DNA of 64,000 nucleotides from Holothuria scabra (GCA_037179385.1 CM074193.1:6717547-6781546); one strand, 5' to 3'. Positions 35,838-47,056 are shown, counted from the first letter of the stretch. Numbers and translations are program-made. Notes: generated from the letters alone by a model not told the origin.

Positions 35838-37880
35838 CATAGCATACAGTAGCATAGCATAGCATTGCACAGCACAGCACAACACAACACAACATAACAG
35901 GTTGAAGGGCAAAGGAGGGCCAAGGCCCCATAAGATGCCCTGAAGTCCAAGCCCTAAACAAAAACCAAACCCCCAAACCTGGACAACAGCCACAAACAAT
36001 CAGATTCTACCACAGTCATGGAATAATTTGTCAATTTCAACCTTAAAGCAGTGAACTGACAGGGAGTTAACTACCCAATCTGGTAGACAATTCCAATCAT
36101 TGACAATGCTATGGGAGAAACTTAACTTCCTAATGTCAAGCCTTGCAAAAGGCTTTTCCAGCTTTTTACAATGCCCACGAACTCAAGATCTACTTTGAAC
36201 CATAAACATCAAGTCAAAAGGGGATTCCTTTCAGAAGGAAACTTGTAAACCTGGAACATGCCCCCCTCCCCCCCCTCCTTAATCCTTCTCAGCTCCAAAG
36301 TGGTAAGCCCAAGATGTTCAAGACTAGCATGAAACCGTAAATTTCTCATCTCAGGTGAGTGACTCTTCTCTGAACTTGCTCCTTTTCACAGAAGGGGCTC
36401 CAAGACTGAGCTGCATAGTCAAGATGGGGTCTTACCAACTGCTTATACAAATTAAGTACAGTACAATATCCTTCCTAAAATTGATGATATTCCTCTTGAT
36501 CAATCCAAGCACTCTATTAGTCTTTGCCTCAGTGGATGCATACTGCCTTGATGGCTTTAAATCCCCAGTAATTACAACACCCAGATCTTTCTCTAAGGTA
36601 ACATTACTCACAACACTACCACTCATGTTATAATCATAGCTTTAGAAAACCTTTATTGACCAAAATGAAGGACTTTACACTTACCTGCATTAAAAGGCAT
36701 TTGTCAAGTCTGAGAACAAGAAAATAACCTATCCATATCTTTCTGCAGCAGTATGGCATCATCCAAAATGCTCATCTTCCTATAAAGCTTTGAATTATCA
36801 GCAAACTTACTTAAATACAAGATTTTAAAGAACTATGAATATCATTGATGAAAGTTAAGAAAAGAAGTGGACCAAGGACAGAACCCCTTGGCTCTCCACT
36901 TGTGACTTCTTTCCAAGAAGAGACTCTCTGAGATCTACCATGAAGCCACAAATTTATCCAATCAGCACAATTGCCCTGAATACCTAACCTATGCAGTTTA
37001 ACCATAAGCCTACCTAATGGAACTTTATCAAAGACCTTTGAAAAGTCAAGGTAAATGACATCAACGCCATACCCAGAATCAAGAGATGAAGAGACGTCTC
37101 CAAGAAAGCTAAGTAATTTAGAAACACAAGATCTGCTTGGCAGGAAACCATGCTGTGACAGATTAAGTAACTCATTATCTAAAAGATACTTACTGTATGT
37201 AAACTATCCTTGATTCATTAATACTTTTTGAGAATGCTGGCTTGTGACTGGTCAGTTGCCTATGTTCTAATCCAGTGTACAGACACAGGGTGTATGTATC
37301 GCCTCAGGTCTCTCAGCTCATATGCCTGACATCATACTGTAGCCTGTTGGAATCTGATGTAGAGACATGGGCACCATTGACTTTATTCCCTAATTAAATA
37401 TTCCATAACTTTGCACACAACACTAGTTAAACTGACAGGGCTGTAATTGCAAGGCATTCTTTGATCCCTCTTCTTAAAAATTGGAGTATCATTTGCTACC
37501 TGCCAGCCAGTAGGAACAAAACTTGAGTCCAGACTCTTCTAAAATGTGATGGAATGAGGAACTGACAAAATCTCAGAGCATTCATGTAAAATGGCTGGGT
37601 GGACCCCATCTAGCCCAGGGGCCTTACTAGCATTCAAACTCTTACTCTCTAACTTTCTACAAACCTGTTCCTCCGAATAAATGACATAACTGATTGAAGA
37701 AGAGATATCAGAACCCCTACAAGTCTCCAACAAAGATGATTCCTTAGTAAAGATGGATACAACATAGTCATTTAACAAATTAGCCATATCCTGATGGTCA
37801 CTATACCAAAGTATTATCATCACCTTTAAGATCACCTTTAACGGTGATCCAAGCTTAGAGGGCACGGGCATGGTCACAAG
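35838..37880 (-). mobile_element. Decayed CR1/Jockey-type LINE, minus strand
   Basis: Fragments of a reverse transcriptase occur in order on the minus strand. A pre-palm segment with KAPGLDGVHP lies near 37610. Then come NCADWINLWLHGRSQRVS and GSVLGPLLFLTFINDIHSSL near 36830-36990. The catalytic box near 36800 reads FADN instead of FADD. A C-terminal KDLGVVITGDLKPS-like segment follows near 36560-36600. Frameshifts and stops separate them. The 3' tail (left end, 35838-35899) is a pentanucleotide series of TGCTA/TGTTG/TGTTA units after CCTCCTTTGCCCTTCAACC, as in CR1-like elements. Not functional. Confidence 0.85.
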
Positions 37881-38102
37881 GGCAGCAATATCAATTCAAT
37901 TGTATTAGCCAATTAGGCTGGGAAATGACTCAAGTTATTGAAAAGGGCATTCAGGGCTAGCCTAGGCCAAAGCTAGGAAGCCCTACACAGATGCCTTTGG
38001 CATTTTAAGCGATGCGCAAAAATTTGTATAGCTGGGCTGTTTTCAAAATATATTGAACTGGGCTACAATTAGTATGACCCAACTAACCAGATAGTATAAG
38101 AT

Positions 38103-38996
38103 GGGGTCTGCTAGTTTCAGCCCTCGGTAGTTTTCACCCATTACTTTCCACCCCTAACGTCATGGGGTGGAAAGTATTGTTTGAACTTTAAACATAGTAA
38201 CAGGTGTTGCATTAAATGGTAAAAGATATCGATGAAGTTTGAACCTTTCAGAAAAAGTTGATGGGATCTTCACTTGACAAAAGTACCACTGATATCACAT
38301 TCCATTCCATTCCATTACGTTCTGCCTCCCAAAAAGATGTTTTCAGCTAAAAAAAAAATGGAGGAAAACACTGTTTTTGACACGTTAGTTTCCGCCCTGG
38401 GTAGTTTCCCCCCATTACTTTCAGCCTCTAAAAATCTTAGGGTGGAAAGTATTGTTTGAACTTAAATGTGTTAAAAATAGCTGTTAACTTCAAATTTCAA
38501 ATCCAAGTACAAAACAACAATGAAATTTGTTGATAGGACTAAACCTTTTTCAGCATCCTCATTGCAAAGAATGAATTGTATGACCTTTTTTCTAAATATC
38601 AGGTCTAGTCACTGACTTGTATTTTTTACTAATGAGTAGTCTGCTTGTCTATGGGCTGCTTATGCTGACTGTGTGAACAATTGTTCACAGCACTGAATGC
38701 CATGTATACTTGTACGTAAGTACATATTTGTATACCTAGGTTTACAGTGAGAATGTTGCTTGGAAAGAAGTCAACATGGCAGTAATGGGTGTTGCATTAA
38801 ATGGTAAAAGACATCGATGAAGTTTGAAACTTTAAGAAAAAGTTGATGGAATCTTCACTTGACAAAAGTTCCACTGATATCACATTCCATTCCATTACGT
38901 TCTGCCTCCCAAAAAGATGTTTTCTGCTAAAAAAATGGAGGAAAACACTGTTTTTGACGGGTGGAAAGCAGCAAGTGTGGAAATTAACTGTGACCC
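38103..38996 (+). mobile_element. Mutator-like element, head-to-tail dimer
   Basis: This is the same family as 10157-12008 but without that copy's nested insertions. A 5' unit (38103-38377) with an internal deletion is followed by a second unit that begins at GTTAGTTTCCGCCC near 38384 and runs to 38996. A roughly 170-bp block beginning GGTGTTGCATTAAATGGTAA occurs in both (38203 and 38789). The outer termini are GGGGTCTGCTAGTTTC and, inward, GGTCACAGTTAATTTC. Flanking 9-mers do not match. Confidence 0.75.
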
Positions 38997-39003
38997 ATTA
39001 GGT

Positions 39004-41220
39004 GTAACCTATTAGATTCATAGCTCCCAAGTTCCCAGAGGCTAGATGCGGGTCCAACTGATCTGTCCGTTGGTGGATCGCCGGCCTGGGGGAAGGGTAT
39101 AAGGGGAGAGAGTGTCAAAAATTTTTGAATTTGTAAGTGTCTAGATGCAAAATGGTGGCTCTTTTTTTGGCAAATCAGTCAACACAACATTGCTAGGTTA
39201 CTGCCAAAAAGGTTCAGTCCGGTACTAAATTTTTTGCAGAAATGGCCTAGGAAAATATGTGTTCAGAAATTTGCCACGATAATATACGGATACTCACAAA
39301 TGTCCAATAACTAAAACATCTCCTAATCACAACATGCAATCGTGCTTGTTGCCATAAATTTTGGTGCATTACTGGTGCAATTTGCAGTCATCCACTCGAT
39401 TTTACCGCTACAATCAATACCGCAAGTGATTTCCAGTAGGCCTATATGTCTTCCATACATCTAGCATGGCATTCTAGCCATGAAAACAAATCAAGAACGT
39501 TAGGAACTGTTAAGACAGTCCAGAACGTTCGTTTGATGGGAAACTCTTAGACAAGCCCCACCTCTAACCCGCAAAGTGGGCATTCATTTTCTCTACCGAG
39601 CGCAGCGTTGCACGACGTTTACACTACAGTATTTATGCAGTGTCAGGAATATATTCCATACCCGCTACGAAGGTTAGAAAATAGTAGGGTTGTCGCACTA
39701 AAAATACGACTACACAAAAAATATCAAACTTCAAGAATTTGACTGATTTACATTGTTAAGTACCCTTTTCTAAGCAACCATGCCACATTTTTTCAAAATC
39801 CGACCAATATTTTTCAAAATATAGCCCATTTTATGTCTCCATAATCCTTACGGTTTCTCCAAATCGCCATATGTTCAGTGTTACGATCTGCCTGCAAAAG
39901 TTGGTCAAAAACAACATCGTACCTGCTCACTCATACCCTTTGATTATTCATCACTGTGTTACGTACACCAGATGTGCCGGCGTGAATATGCAACGTTACT
40001 GGACAAGACACTCAGTGATCACGAGTCCTTGTCATGATAGCTTGCGTTCTGTGTACGTAACATGCATTAACAAGTGGCACATAGCCTGCTTACACACAGT
40101 CTATGCTATAGCAGTCCGTACATGTGCTTTAATACGCACACGTACACAAATACGAAATTTACTAACCGTACTTCGGTATTGCACGTACAGGTATATACAA
40201 TACAGTACTGTATGTAAGCATACTGGTGGGAAATCCCTTGTTGCTAAGCTGAACAATGGGCTCATACATAAACATATCAATGTCGCCTCAGTACAAAAGA
40301 TGTAGGCAGGGACAAATGGGCTGTTTTATTTAAAGCGAGCGTGCATCAGGGCTGAGCAAAAAATCATTTTTTTTTCTTCGGAAATGGAAAGATCATAAAA
40401 AACGCTACAAAATGATACCTGGAAGCAATTGCGGATTTTTCTCGAACCCATTGTCACCATCATGTCACCAATGTTTTAAGCCCAAAAATGGTAAAGAAAT
40501 ATTAGTTTGGGCAATCACTTCCCTCCATTATAATGGAGAGTTCCTTTTCTTCTTTCTAACAATATATGGGTTGTAGGGGTCGGAGGTTCAGCCCCAATGC
40601 CCGATCAAGTCAAAGATGGCTGTGTGTGGCATTTTACGTGTGACCAAAACACACTTTTGACTGTCACCGTTGCAACGATGCTTCAAAGGGATTGTAAGAA
40701 ACTGTAACATATTTTTTTTTCTTTTTGTTTTAAAGCTTATTTGGTGAAATATCATAGAAGAAATATGTCTTTGGTATACTGATTTTACAGTGTGGGCAAA
40801 ATTTCGACAATTTTGAATGTCGTAAATTCATTTTTTAAACACGCTGTTTTAGCGATTTTGTGTTTGGGTGTGAGTAGTTCCGCGAGAATTTTGGAGAAAA
40901 ATTCTGTGTGTGTGCGACAACCCTAACGATAGCGGTGTTGCGACAGCAAACATCAGTACCTAGGCCTATGCATTGTATAGCGGCGCATGGGGTTGAATAC
41001 TCTATGCTGTGAGATACGATTTCATGAATTTGTAGTTTTCAGTAAGCTGAATTATTTGTTAATTTTTGAGGTTCTCTGGCTACTTCGAAGATTTGAACTG
41101 CGGGTTTTTCAGATAGCTTGGCGGGTCAGCCGTCTTGGGTGTTCAAATGCGGGTCAGATCCGCAAAATGCGGGTCACTTGGGAGGTATGTTGATTACTGG
41201 TTACCGTAACCTATTAGATT
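39004..41220. other. Segment between 15-bp direct repeats
   Basis: GTAACCTATTAGATT occurs at 39004-39018 and 41206-41220. The 2.2 kb between them contains a later hAT-like insertion (39685-40925) and sequence rich in TGCGGGTC near both ends. This may be a long target duplication around an old insertion, or chance. The nature of the inserted sequence is not recognised. Confidence 0.4.
39685..40925. mobile_element. hAT-like non-autonomous element, 1241 bp
   Basis: A 14-bp perfect inverted terminus TAGGGTTGTCGCAC (left) / GTGCGACAACCCTA (right). The flanks GAAAATAG and ACGATAGC resemble each other only partly, so the target duplication is not secure. The interior has an open frame of 144 codons on the plus strand (39871-40305) with no recognisable domain; it is considered chance. 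Confidence 0.65.
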
Positions 41221-41287
41221 ACTGGTTCAGGGTTGGCAGAAGTTAAATAAACCAACTTTAGTACATTGTAGAAAGGAGATAAGCCTT

Positions 41288-42238
41288 ATGTCTATTAATA
41301 TAAATGGTCTGAGAGGGAAAAAACTTGATCTCCAGTCCCTCCTTAATTCTGCTGAACCTGATATCGTTGCATTGCAGGAGACTAAAATTGACAATTCAGT
41401 TACTGATAGGGAGCTTTTTCCAGATTGCCTGAATTATACTGTTTTTAGAAATGACTGCACCCTTGGAGGTGGTGGTACTATGCTGCTTATTAAAAATTAC
41501 CTAGCCCCCACTGGTGCAAATTTTCTTTCCAATGGGTCTGAGTCAGTTACGATCAATTATAGAAATAGAAATCCCTCATTTCATATACTAGGTGACTTTA
41601 ATTTTAGGCTCATTGACTGGAAGACTAGATTGAATAAGGAAAATGAGACCTGTCTCACCAGCAGTAATGGTCAACTCCTTGTTGACATTGTTGATGATTT
41701 TGCCGCAGATCAACTTGTTAAATTTGCCACTAGAGGTAACAATACTCTCGGTTTAGTCATTTCTAATACTCCCAACCTGTACTCTGAAGTCAGCAGTTTT
41801 GACCCACTTAGTGACCATGACATTATCTTTTGTAAATTGAGGTGCTTTTCCCCTAGGCCTAAGCAACCACGTAGACTTATCCAACAGTATTCCAAAGGGG
41901 ATTATGACACTATGAGGTATGAAACCAGAAATTTCGCCACTGGTTACCTAAATGGCAGACAAGATAGTCGTACTATTGAAGAAAACTGGTTCCTCATTAG
42001 GTCTTTTCTCGAGAGAACTGTGAAAAAAAACATCCCGTCCAAACTTTCTAAAACTAGGAAATCTCTTCCCTGGGTCACTGATTATATCTGTAGGATGATA
42101 AAGAGAAGGAACAGACTTCATGCTTTGTACAAGAAGACTAAAAAATTATATTTTTACAATAAGTGGGTTGACCTTCGCGCTAGTATTAAGAAAGAGGTAT
42201 TCAATTCTCATACTGTAGGAAATACATTAACGGCATGA
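41288..42238 (+). pseudogene. LINE endonuclease domain, internally deleted
   Basis: The frame opens with MSININGLRGKKLDLQSLL and has the metal-binding ALQETKI motif. It then jumps from SNGSESVTI straight to PSFHILGDFNF, so the part normally between them (roughly 50-60 residues with the WxR and YRPP motifs) is deleted. The later LGDFN and LSDHDIIFCKL catalytic motifs remain. The usual LDLVxTN motif reads LGLVISN. The domain nicks target DNA in functional relatives; this copy is presumed inactive. Confidence 0.85.
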
Positions 42239-42368
42239 TAGATGATATTACTCATGACTCCAAACCCTTTTGGAGGTATATTAATGGTCAGAGGAAAGAT
42301 AATCATAGTATCCCCCCTAACAGGTCTGTGGTAAAATAGCTAATAGTGATAAGGATAAGGCTGAAGCC

Positions 42369-43992
42369 TTGAATAGCCAGTTCAGTAGTGTTTTTACTAG
42401 AGACTCCTTTGACTCTGTCCCTCTACAGAGAAGACCTATCTGTAGTAGAATGGCTGATATTTCCATCTCTACATTTGGGGTTGAAAAGTTGTTGCAAAAC
42501 CTTAAGATTAGTAAGGCCATGGGTCATGAAAATATACACCCATGGGTTCTTAGAGAGCTTGCTACTGATCTTGCTCCAATGATCAGTCATCTTTTCCAGC
42601 AATCAATCAACAGTGGTCAAGTCCCCAAGGACTGGAAAAGGGCAAATATCTGTCCTATTTTTAAGAAGAACGATAGCTCTCTCCCATCCAACTATCGCCC
42701 TGTCTCTCTTACTTGTATATGTTGTAAGCTACTTGAGCATATTATCAGCTCAAATATGATGGATCACTATCAAGCGAATAACAGCCTTTCCTCTAAACAG
42801 CATGCATTTAGAAAAAATCATAGTTGTGATACACAGTTACTGTCCGTTGTGGGCGATTGGACCTCCGCCTTAGATAAAAATAAACAAGTTGATGTCTTCA
42901 TGCTGAACTTTGAGAAGGCTTTTGATACAGTTCCTCATGAACTACTTAAGACGAAGTTATTCTCCTTGGGGGTGTCTAGGCAAGTCATAAATTGGATTGA
43001 TAACTTTCTTGCTGACCGTTCACAATCAGTTGTTGTTAATGGTACTAGGTCTGCTTCTGCTCCAGTCCTTTCTGGTGTTCCTCAAGGGTCTGTCCTTGGA
43101 CCAGTACTTTTCTTGTCTTATATTAATGATATTGTTAGTGCTGCTTCTTCTGAAGTTAGGTTGTTTGATGACTGTGTTTGCTGTAGAGTCATCAATAATC
43201 CCAGTGACTGCAGTGAGTTACAAAAGGACATTATAAACTTGGGCCAGTGGGCCAAAACTTGGGGTATGAGATTCCATCTGGCTAAGTGTAATGTTATGTC
43301 TGTTACTAGGAAGCATAACCCAATAATCTATAATTATACTCTTAATGGGGCTACTCTGACAAGGGTTGATTCAATTAAGCATCTGGTGGTGACTATCACT
43401 AAGAATCTCAGCTGGGGCAAACATATCCAACTTGTTTGTAACAAGGGAAATAAGATCTTAGGCCTATTACGCAGGAACCTCTCATTTTGTTCCAAAGATG
43501 TGAAATTGGTGGCCTATAAAGGTTTACTAAGGCCCTTGTTGGAGTATGCTTGTTCCCTCTGGGATCCACATCAGATTTCACTCCAAGATAGATTGGAGGG
43601 AGTACAAAAAAGATCTGCTAGGTTTATATCCGGCGAGTACTCCCGTATAGTTGGCTCTATGACTGCACTCCTCAAAGATCTAGGTCTACATACTTTGTCT
43701 GACCGCCGGAGACTTTGCAGACTCATAATTTTTGCCAAAGGTATTTACGGCCAAGCTAACATCCCCCTCTCTAATCTGTGTGAACCCACTCATTGTTCTC
43801 GTAACATGCATGCTTTGCACTTTCGCTCCCCCCCCCCCCCTCTGCAAGGACTAACTGTTTTAAGTACAGTTTTGTCCCTAGCCTAGGCCTAATACTATTC
43901 CGGATTGGAATAACCTCCCAGAGAGTCTTATTGCGGGGGCCATAAGTCACCCAAAGCCAGTGGATTTCATTATGAACTCTTTGAGGGCCTGA
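42369..43992 (+). pseudogene. LINE reverse transcriptase, inactivated
   Basis: A 505-residue open frame spans fingers, palm and thumb. PSNYRPVSLT lies at residues 106-115, and motif A VFMLNFEKAFDTVPH at 176-190. Motif B is LSGVPQGSVLGPVLF, 234-248. The catalytic box reads LFDD (265-268) where relatives have FADD, so one residue is missing next to the catalytic aspartates. The frame then shifts at a C-run near 43835. The expected C-terminus (IPDWNNLPESL to MNSLRA) continues in another frame to the stop at 43990-43992. It joins upstream to the endonuclease frame through at least two frame breaks. Confidence 0.9.
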
Positions 43993-44129
43993 CTGATCAC
44001 ACCACACATACGCGGTGTATAATTGTCCTTTGGGATGTCTCACCGTTTTGAAGAAGAAGGCACTTAGGCCGTTAACGTTAGGTCCAATCTTAATAACAAT
44101 GTAACCATAGCCTAACGTTAGGCAAGGCC

Positions 44130-46111
44130 TAGTCCTCAGTAAAGGACTATGTATGGACGGTCGCGTAATTGCTCCCTATACATAGTCCTTACTCCTGTGA
44201 TACCGCGGTTGCTGGTCTTCGACAGTAATAGTTACTGTCGAAAATTGCTTTGTTAATTTCAGCCATCTTACTATATAACCTCACTCTTCACCGACCCAAT
44301 CTCCTTGAAACAAACCTTACCGAAGTGCTGGTGTGCTTATCATCGATGATAAACCATCGAAATGTCTTCCAAATCAAGGATAAAGTCACCTATTTTCGTT
44401 CCTCTTGTTCATTTTAACCACAGCAGATGCAATTGTTTACGTTCGAGCTGCAGGCGCCGTCCGCTATTGATGACGTCATGGAATGATGGCGCCAATTCAT
44501 ATCGTTGCCAAGCGGACTGAACCCCGTTGTATTTTCCTCTTAATTCCGGGTGCAATACGTAAAGTGATTATTTGAGTTACATATCTTACATTGCTATATA
44601 AAATATGCCATATAGTAACTTTTTTATGGAAAAAATTATATTTAAATAAGTTGGAAACTATTTCGGCAACAATACTGAGTTTTATCTAGTTACATTTGAT
44701 ACAATATATTGTTTTTATAAACATCTCTTTCTTAATTTCTTTTTTTCATTTTTTGCATGGTTTTTAATGGGTACCGTACTTTTGGCAACCTGTCTATGCG
44801 TCTTACTTAGAACACTTTTGCGCATTATGGAACATTTCATTTCACACAGAGTTTGCTTTCTGCATTTTAATTGTCTTCGGAATACCCCTGCACCGTCTGG
44901 CTAACGCCACTGTGCCATAATAGAGGAAGTAGAACTATTTCTACCCCTAACTTGAAAAAGGGGAAAGTGATCAAGCAATGAAAATTTCTTGTAGGCGTAT
45001 GATTCTTCAGCTCTCCTTTGGTCAAAATATCATATTCAGCACATTTAAAAAAAAAAAAAGAGTGAAAATGATCACTCACCTCACTCAAAATAAAAGGCGG
45101 TAATATGTACGCCATACTCTTTCCGTAGCCAGTTGGTAAGACCCCTATATCTTTACCCTGTAAGATAGCGGCAGCAAGTTGCACCTGCTTTTCTTTGAGG
45201 TCAAGATAGAAATGATGTCTTTCTTTTATTTGACCAAATGTGAAACGCACCGTTTCCTCCGCCATGTTGAACAAAACGGATTTTCTCGTTCTCCGATCCA
45301 AAGTACGCTGTGGTGTGTGTACGCACTTGCTGTCTTATTCAGTAGTTGAACTGGTGCAACATCGGTTGCAACCAATCAAAATTAAGGAATTATAGGGAAA
45401 AACGCGATTTATTACGCGAACATGCGAAGAACAGGTAAGCGTTGTCGAAGATACGGTGCCCATAGGATGCCGTTATAAATTAAAAGAAAGATGATTGAAA
45501 CGAGATATTCATTAAAAAATAAGGAAAAACTTCTTTTAGGTTAACATTTGCAATCGCATTAATAAGAGAAGCATCGTTTTGGAAAGGGTTAGGCCTTTCT
45601 GATCTTTGCCAACAAAATTTAAACCAAAGTATTTTATTGTTTTATACAACGATTACAAATTACTGCGTGTGCTTGCATGCACCTCTACACCCGAAGAATA
45701 GAAGAAAAAATTTCACGGGGTTCAGGCCTTGACAACGCAACGAGTGTAATATTTGGAGCGCCATCATTTTATGACCTCATAAACAGCTGTTTTTAGAATG
45801 AACAAACTTTTGACACGCTCTACACGTTAAAGAAGACGCACACCGAAAGTGAACATTTTTATTCTGGATTTTTTATTCTTTTGTAAGTAAATTGTGAGTA
45901 AATCGTATGGTGAAACATCGGTTACATTTTCAAGATACGTTTGAAGCCAAAAAATAGAGATTTTAGGACCGGTAGTCATCTCAAGAGGAAAAACTGTTTG
46001 TAATGTTAATACTGACGATAAATCATCCCACTATTACCATGCACAGGAGTAAGGACTATGTATAGGGAGCAATTACGCGACCGTCCATACATAGTCCTTT
46101 ACTGAGGACTA
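44130..46111 (-). mobile_element. Inverted-repeat element carrying a RecQ-like exon
   Basis: A perfect 70-bp inverted repeat (44130-44199 and 46042-46111, outer end TAGTCCTCAGTAAAGGAC) is flanked by a 9-bp direct repeat GGCAAGGCC (44121-44129 and 46112-46120). Weaker inverted similarity continues inward: AATGATGGCGCC near 44500 pairs with GGCGCCATCATT-like sequence near 45760. Inside lie a RecQ-like helicase first exon and its leader on the minus strand, but no transposase. The 9-bp target is the size used by Mutator-like elements. It resembles a gene-fragment-capturing (Pack-type) element. It lies 118 bp from ashwin exon 1. Confidence 0.85.
45080..45265 (-). CDS. RecQ-like SF2 helicase, first exon only
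   Basis: RecQ-family enzymes are ATP-dependent 3'-5' DNA helicases. The exon starts at the ATG at 45265, chosen over the one at 45301 because of its stronger context (CAAC before ATGGCG). It encodes 62 residues. The Q-motif-like segment is LKEKQVQLAAAILQGKD, followed by Walker A as GVLPTGYGKS (residues 41-50) and MAYILPPFIL. It ends at a consensus donor (GAG, then GTGAGT from 45079), phase 0. No continuation (DEAH box, motifs III-VI) was found on the minus strand down to 44200, so within this element it is a fragment. Whether a downstream exon exists elsewhere is unknown. Confidence 0.75.
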
Positions 46112-46228
46112 GGCAAGGCCAAGACTAGTTATTCCCTTAGTTTTAACATACCCATTTATGGGCATATTTTCATCTTCCCTGAATAGAATCAGATGCAACC
46201 ACTTCGCCGACTACACATTCATATTTAC

Positions 46229-46324
46229 CTCTCTTAGCAAGCGGAGCAGTTCTTCTTTCGCCAGTAATTCAGGGTTTGACATGTCAACAGGGCGCTGAGC
46301 ATCACTGTCCGTGGAGGTAGCCAT
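46229..46324 (-). CDS. C2orf49: Ashwin homologue, first coding exon
   Basis: This 96-bp exon encodes 32 residues from an ATG at 46324: MATSTDSDAQRPVDMSNPEL followed by LAKEELLRLLRE. It ends in phase 0 at a GTAAAT donor (46228). NPELLAKEELLRLLRE corresponds to the HPELLSQEFLLLTLEQ helix at the N-terminus of vertebrate ashwin. It joins in frame to exon 2 (RHIKIDEAD). The start context CAAA-ATGG is acceptable. The identification rests on this continuity and on the conserved PELL-x-x-E-x-LL pattern. Confidence 0.85.
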
Positions 46325-46561
46325 TTTGATTTAGGTAGTGGCGTTATTCACAATTATGCAGAAGAGTCTAAAATAAAATGGTGTAAGTTTTTTCGACTTT
46401 CACAATGTCAGTATTGAAGGTTTGTGATCATTGGTGTCATATTTATTTTTCATCGTTACGTTGTCCCGTTGAAGACACTTCGTTGGATTTGGGGACGTTA
46501 CCCCTCATGTCGAAAAGTTTGTACACAAAACTAACTTCATGATTGTTATCATGAAGGGCGC

Positions 46562-46785
46562 CTATAGAGGCTTTTCACATGACGTCATAATACTCTCCGG
46601 CGGCCATGTTGGAGTACATGTAACTACGTAGTAAACCATACAGGACGCGCTTGCTCGTTGAATTTGTACACACCGTGCATATCACAGTGCACACTTTGCA
46701 GTGCGTTCGGCACAAAACCACGTGTATTTGGCGTGAATGTCCTCCAGCATGGCGGCTCCGTGACGCAATTGCAAAGCCTCTATAG
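46562..46785. mobile_element. MITE upstream of ashwin with CTATAGAGGCTTT ends
   Basis: Inverted ends CTATAGAGGCTTTTCA and CTATAGAGGCTTTGCA enclose 224 bp. The inverted similarity extends about 60 bp and includes the GGCGGCCATGTTGGAG / GAGCCGCCATGCTGGAG pair and a TGACGTCA site. CTATAG could be part of the terminus or a 6-bp target duplication. It lies about 240 bp upstream of the ashwin ATG. Confidence 0.7.
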
Positions 46786-47056
46786 TGTAAATTTTGGGGG
46801 GTATATACACACGTTTTCTCCAGTGACAGATACACAGTTATTTGGTTTTATTTGGAGAATAGTGTAACGGAGTTTACATCTGCATCTTGAAGGAAAACCT
46901 CAAGAAAATTTGGGGAGGAGCCAGGAATTAGTTGGAATCATCTGGTATGAGAACTGCGGGAACGTTCTTCCGTTTCATTATTACCATAAGTCAAACATTT
47001 CTCGAGCATACCCCTAAATTTCCATCGCGCTTATCGCGTCCAAACGTAGGAAGCAG

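Larger units (their letters stand above)
41250..44062 (+). mobile_element. CR1/Jockey-group LINE, near full length but defective
   Basis: An apurinic-type endonuclease region is followed by a reverse transcriptase and a typical C-terminal tail on the plus strand, ending in a short TTTTGAAGAAGAAG 3' terminus. The reading frame is broken at about 42235-42360 and again at the C-run 43830-43840. The 5' UTR boundary is not defined and no clear target duplication is seen. It lies in ashwin intron 1 in antisense. Confidence 0.88.
29926..46228 (-). other. Ashwin intron 1 (16.3 kb), filled with mobile elements
   Basis: It is bounded by a GTAAAT donor at 46228 and a CTACAG acceptor at 29926. It contains at least eleven separately delimited insertions, listed individually, including two LINE remnants and the RecQ-exon element. 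No other host exon was recognised within it. The decayed LINE at 36 kb lies in the gene's own orientation; the younger LINE at 41-44 kb is antisense. Confidence 0.8.

Noticed and set aside
39871..40305. 144-codon open frame inside the hAT-like element
   Set aside because: Cysteine- and tyrosine-rich without any transposase signature (no BED finger or hAT dimerisation motif); judged chance.
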